Part shown: in pieces, positions 45,162-45,747 of the stretch
Numbering within the stretch: position 1 is the first letter of the stretch
Layout of the letters: the number at the start of each line of letters is the position of its first letter
Assembly (NCBI RefSeq): GCF_021378075.1
Contig: NZ_JAJUOS010000019.1
Coordinates: 1-45,747 of the forward strand
Reading direction: 5' to 3'
Length of the DNA stretch: 45,747 nt
Source of the DNA: Rhodobacter flavimaris
GTDB lineage: Bacteria > Pseudomonadota > Alphaproteobacteria > Rhodobacterales > Rhodobacteraceae
Position numbers and translations under genes: made by a program
Notes under the pieces: generated by a model
Told to the model about the DNA's origin: nothing
What the model saw: only the letters and a program-made list of their open reading frames with translations
Database searches by the model: none

Positions 45162-45611
45162 TTGGGGCCTTCTGCAAGGATCTTTTGGATCATTGGATGA
45201 CATGCGTAGCAATGCGCGCGACGCCAAGCAAGCGGTGCTGGAACGCTGAATGCGTCGCGAATCATCGGCGGATGGTCGTAAACGCGCGGCTTCGTGGCCC
45301 TCTAGGTCTACGAACGCGGCAGTGCAGAAAATTTCAGCAAGGGTGACGCATGGTAAATGAGCATGCGTGCGCTTGTCTGAGCATGAACATGCAAGGACTT
45401 GAAAGGAAATGCAAAAATTTGTTGGATTTCAGCAACATTTACAATGTTAACGCAATCGGTGTGAAAATATTTACAAGAAAAAGCATATAAAATCGTGACT
45501 TACTGGAAGATACATGTTTGATTTACAATGACCCCGAGGTAGCGTGCCCCCGAATATTATCGAGGCTAGGGAGCGGCGCGTAGCCGCGAGGATTTTAGGG
45601 AGGAGGCCAGT
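45162..45611. other. AT-rich divergent intergenic region upstream of acs
   Basis: 450 bases without a convincing ORF; 45400-45540 is strikingly AT-rich against the rest of the window. Inverted repeats lie at 45420-45437 (TGTTG, eight bases, CAACA) and 45434-45448 (AACAT, five bases, ATGTT), partly overlapping. TATAAA at 45486-45491 may be a -10 box, but no -35 at normal spacing is clear. Near the gene a small hairpin GCGGC-GCGTA-GCCGC (45573-45587) precedes the ribosome site. This is the likely regulatory region of acs. Confidence 0.5.
45434..45448. promoter_or_regulatory. Candidate operator upstream of acs
   Basis: AACAT and ATGTT form a perfect inverted repeat five bases apart; it overlaps the 3' arm of a second repeat (TGTTG N8 CAACA, 45420-45437). 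Both lie in the AT-rich segment about 165-190 bases before the acs start. Confidence 0.25.
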
Positions 45612-45747
45612 ATGGCGACCCAGGAACAGACCGTTGCAGCGCCCGACGTGCGCGAGGTTCCGGCAGGATTTGAGAATGCTCACGCGAACACGCAGAAGTA
45701 TCTGGAGATGTATCGCGAGTCTGTTGAGAACCCGGATGCGTTCTGGG
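45612..45747 (+). CDS. acs: Acetyl-CoA synthetase, 5' end (cut by window edge)
   Basis: 45 codons are visible from ATG 45612, with AGGAGG at 45601-45606. FENAHANTQKYLEMYRESVE and NPDAFW match the N-terminal ACAS_N segment of AMP-forming acetate-CoA ligases (NAHxxxxxYxxMYxxSxxxPxxFW). It would activate acetate to acetyl-CoA for growth on acetate. The catalytic AMP-binding domain lies beyond the window, so function is inferred from the N-terminus alone. A long AT-rich upstream region suggests regulated expression. Confidence 0.8.
   Translation, partial: MATQEQTVAAPDVREVPAGFENAHANTQKYLEMYRESVENPDAFW

Noticed and set aside
45471..45683. 70-codon minus-strand ORF opposite acs
   Set aside because: It overlaps the acs start and the AT-rich regulatory region and has no recognisable features.

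Overview
The window reads as chromosomal DNA of an alphaproteobacterium of the Rhodobacteraceae (Rhodobacter/Paracoccus/Thioclava-like). The grounds are high G+C, an atpHAGDC operon without adjacent F0 genes, groESL behind a perfect CIRCE element, a class I lysyl-tRNA synthetase, DUF2125/DUF3572/DUF983/DUF4153 genes typical of this family, and a dispersed palindromic repeat of the Rhodobacteraceae type. This assignment is inference from gene content; no 16S gene is present.

Layout. 1-2300: the 3' end of an IS5-like transposase, a lone multi-pass ICMT-like membrane protein gene (minus strand), then about 690 bases of apparently decayed sequence with an orphan terminator. 2302-10677 (mostly plus): small lipoprotein, rpsD with its own promoter and a structured leader, hisC and a prephenate/arogenate dehydrogenase gene (overlapping), an extensin-like protein, a DUF2125 protein (minus), a gamma-glutamylcyclotransferase, and an ExbB-like/OmpA-like pair. 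10817-16074: clpA, an HPP-CBS membrane protein and gloB on the minus strand, and a methyltransferase gene divergent from gloB. 16395-21232: the F1 ATP synthase operon. 21367-24041: a frameshifted LysE-family gene converging on groL-groES. 24195-28566: msrB, an aldo/keto reductase followed by two overlapping lipoprotein genes (cysteine-rich; lipocalin) and a DMT exporter, converging on a Nudix/DUF983 pair. 28745-31005: an EF-hand protein, an ECF sigma factor, a one-pass membrane protein and a CnrX/ZraP-like periplasmic sensor. 31010-39118: a PleD-like diguanylate cyclase (minus), then DUF3572, HAD phosphatase, DUF4153, an H-NOX-fold protein with a GGDEF partner, nadD and dacB. 39122-45747: a TerB-like gene, lysK, a CHAD protein, a large beta-helix protein, a PNPOx-like protein and the 5' end of acs.

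Most of the window is housekeeping. Two cassettes deserve attention as possible under-described signalling systems. (i) The H-NOX/GGDEF pair (35348-36984): the H-NOX fold protein lacks both the proximal heme histidine and the YxSxR motif, yet is translationally coupled to a diguanylate cyclase that carries an H-NOXA-like domain and intact GGDEF and I-site motifs. This suggests a sensor that has lost heme/NO sensing but kept c-di-GMP output. (ii) The ECF cassette (28745-31005), whose order sigma - one-TM protein - periplasmic metal-sensor-like protein resembles CnrYXH, preceded by a secreted four-EF-hand protein with Met/Gly- and His/Met-rich tails. The beta-helix protein at 42329-44617 has no signal peptide and could be a tail-fibre-like protein of a gene transfer agent. 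No CRISPR array, prophage, tRNA or rRNA gene was recognised.
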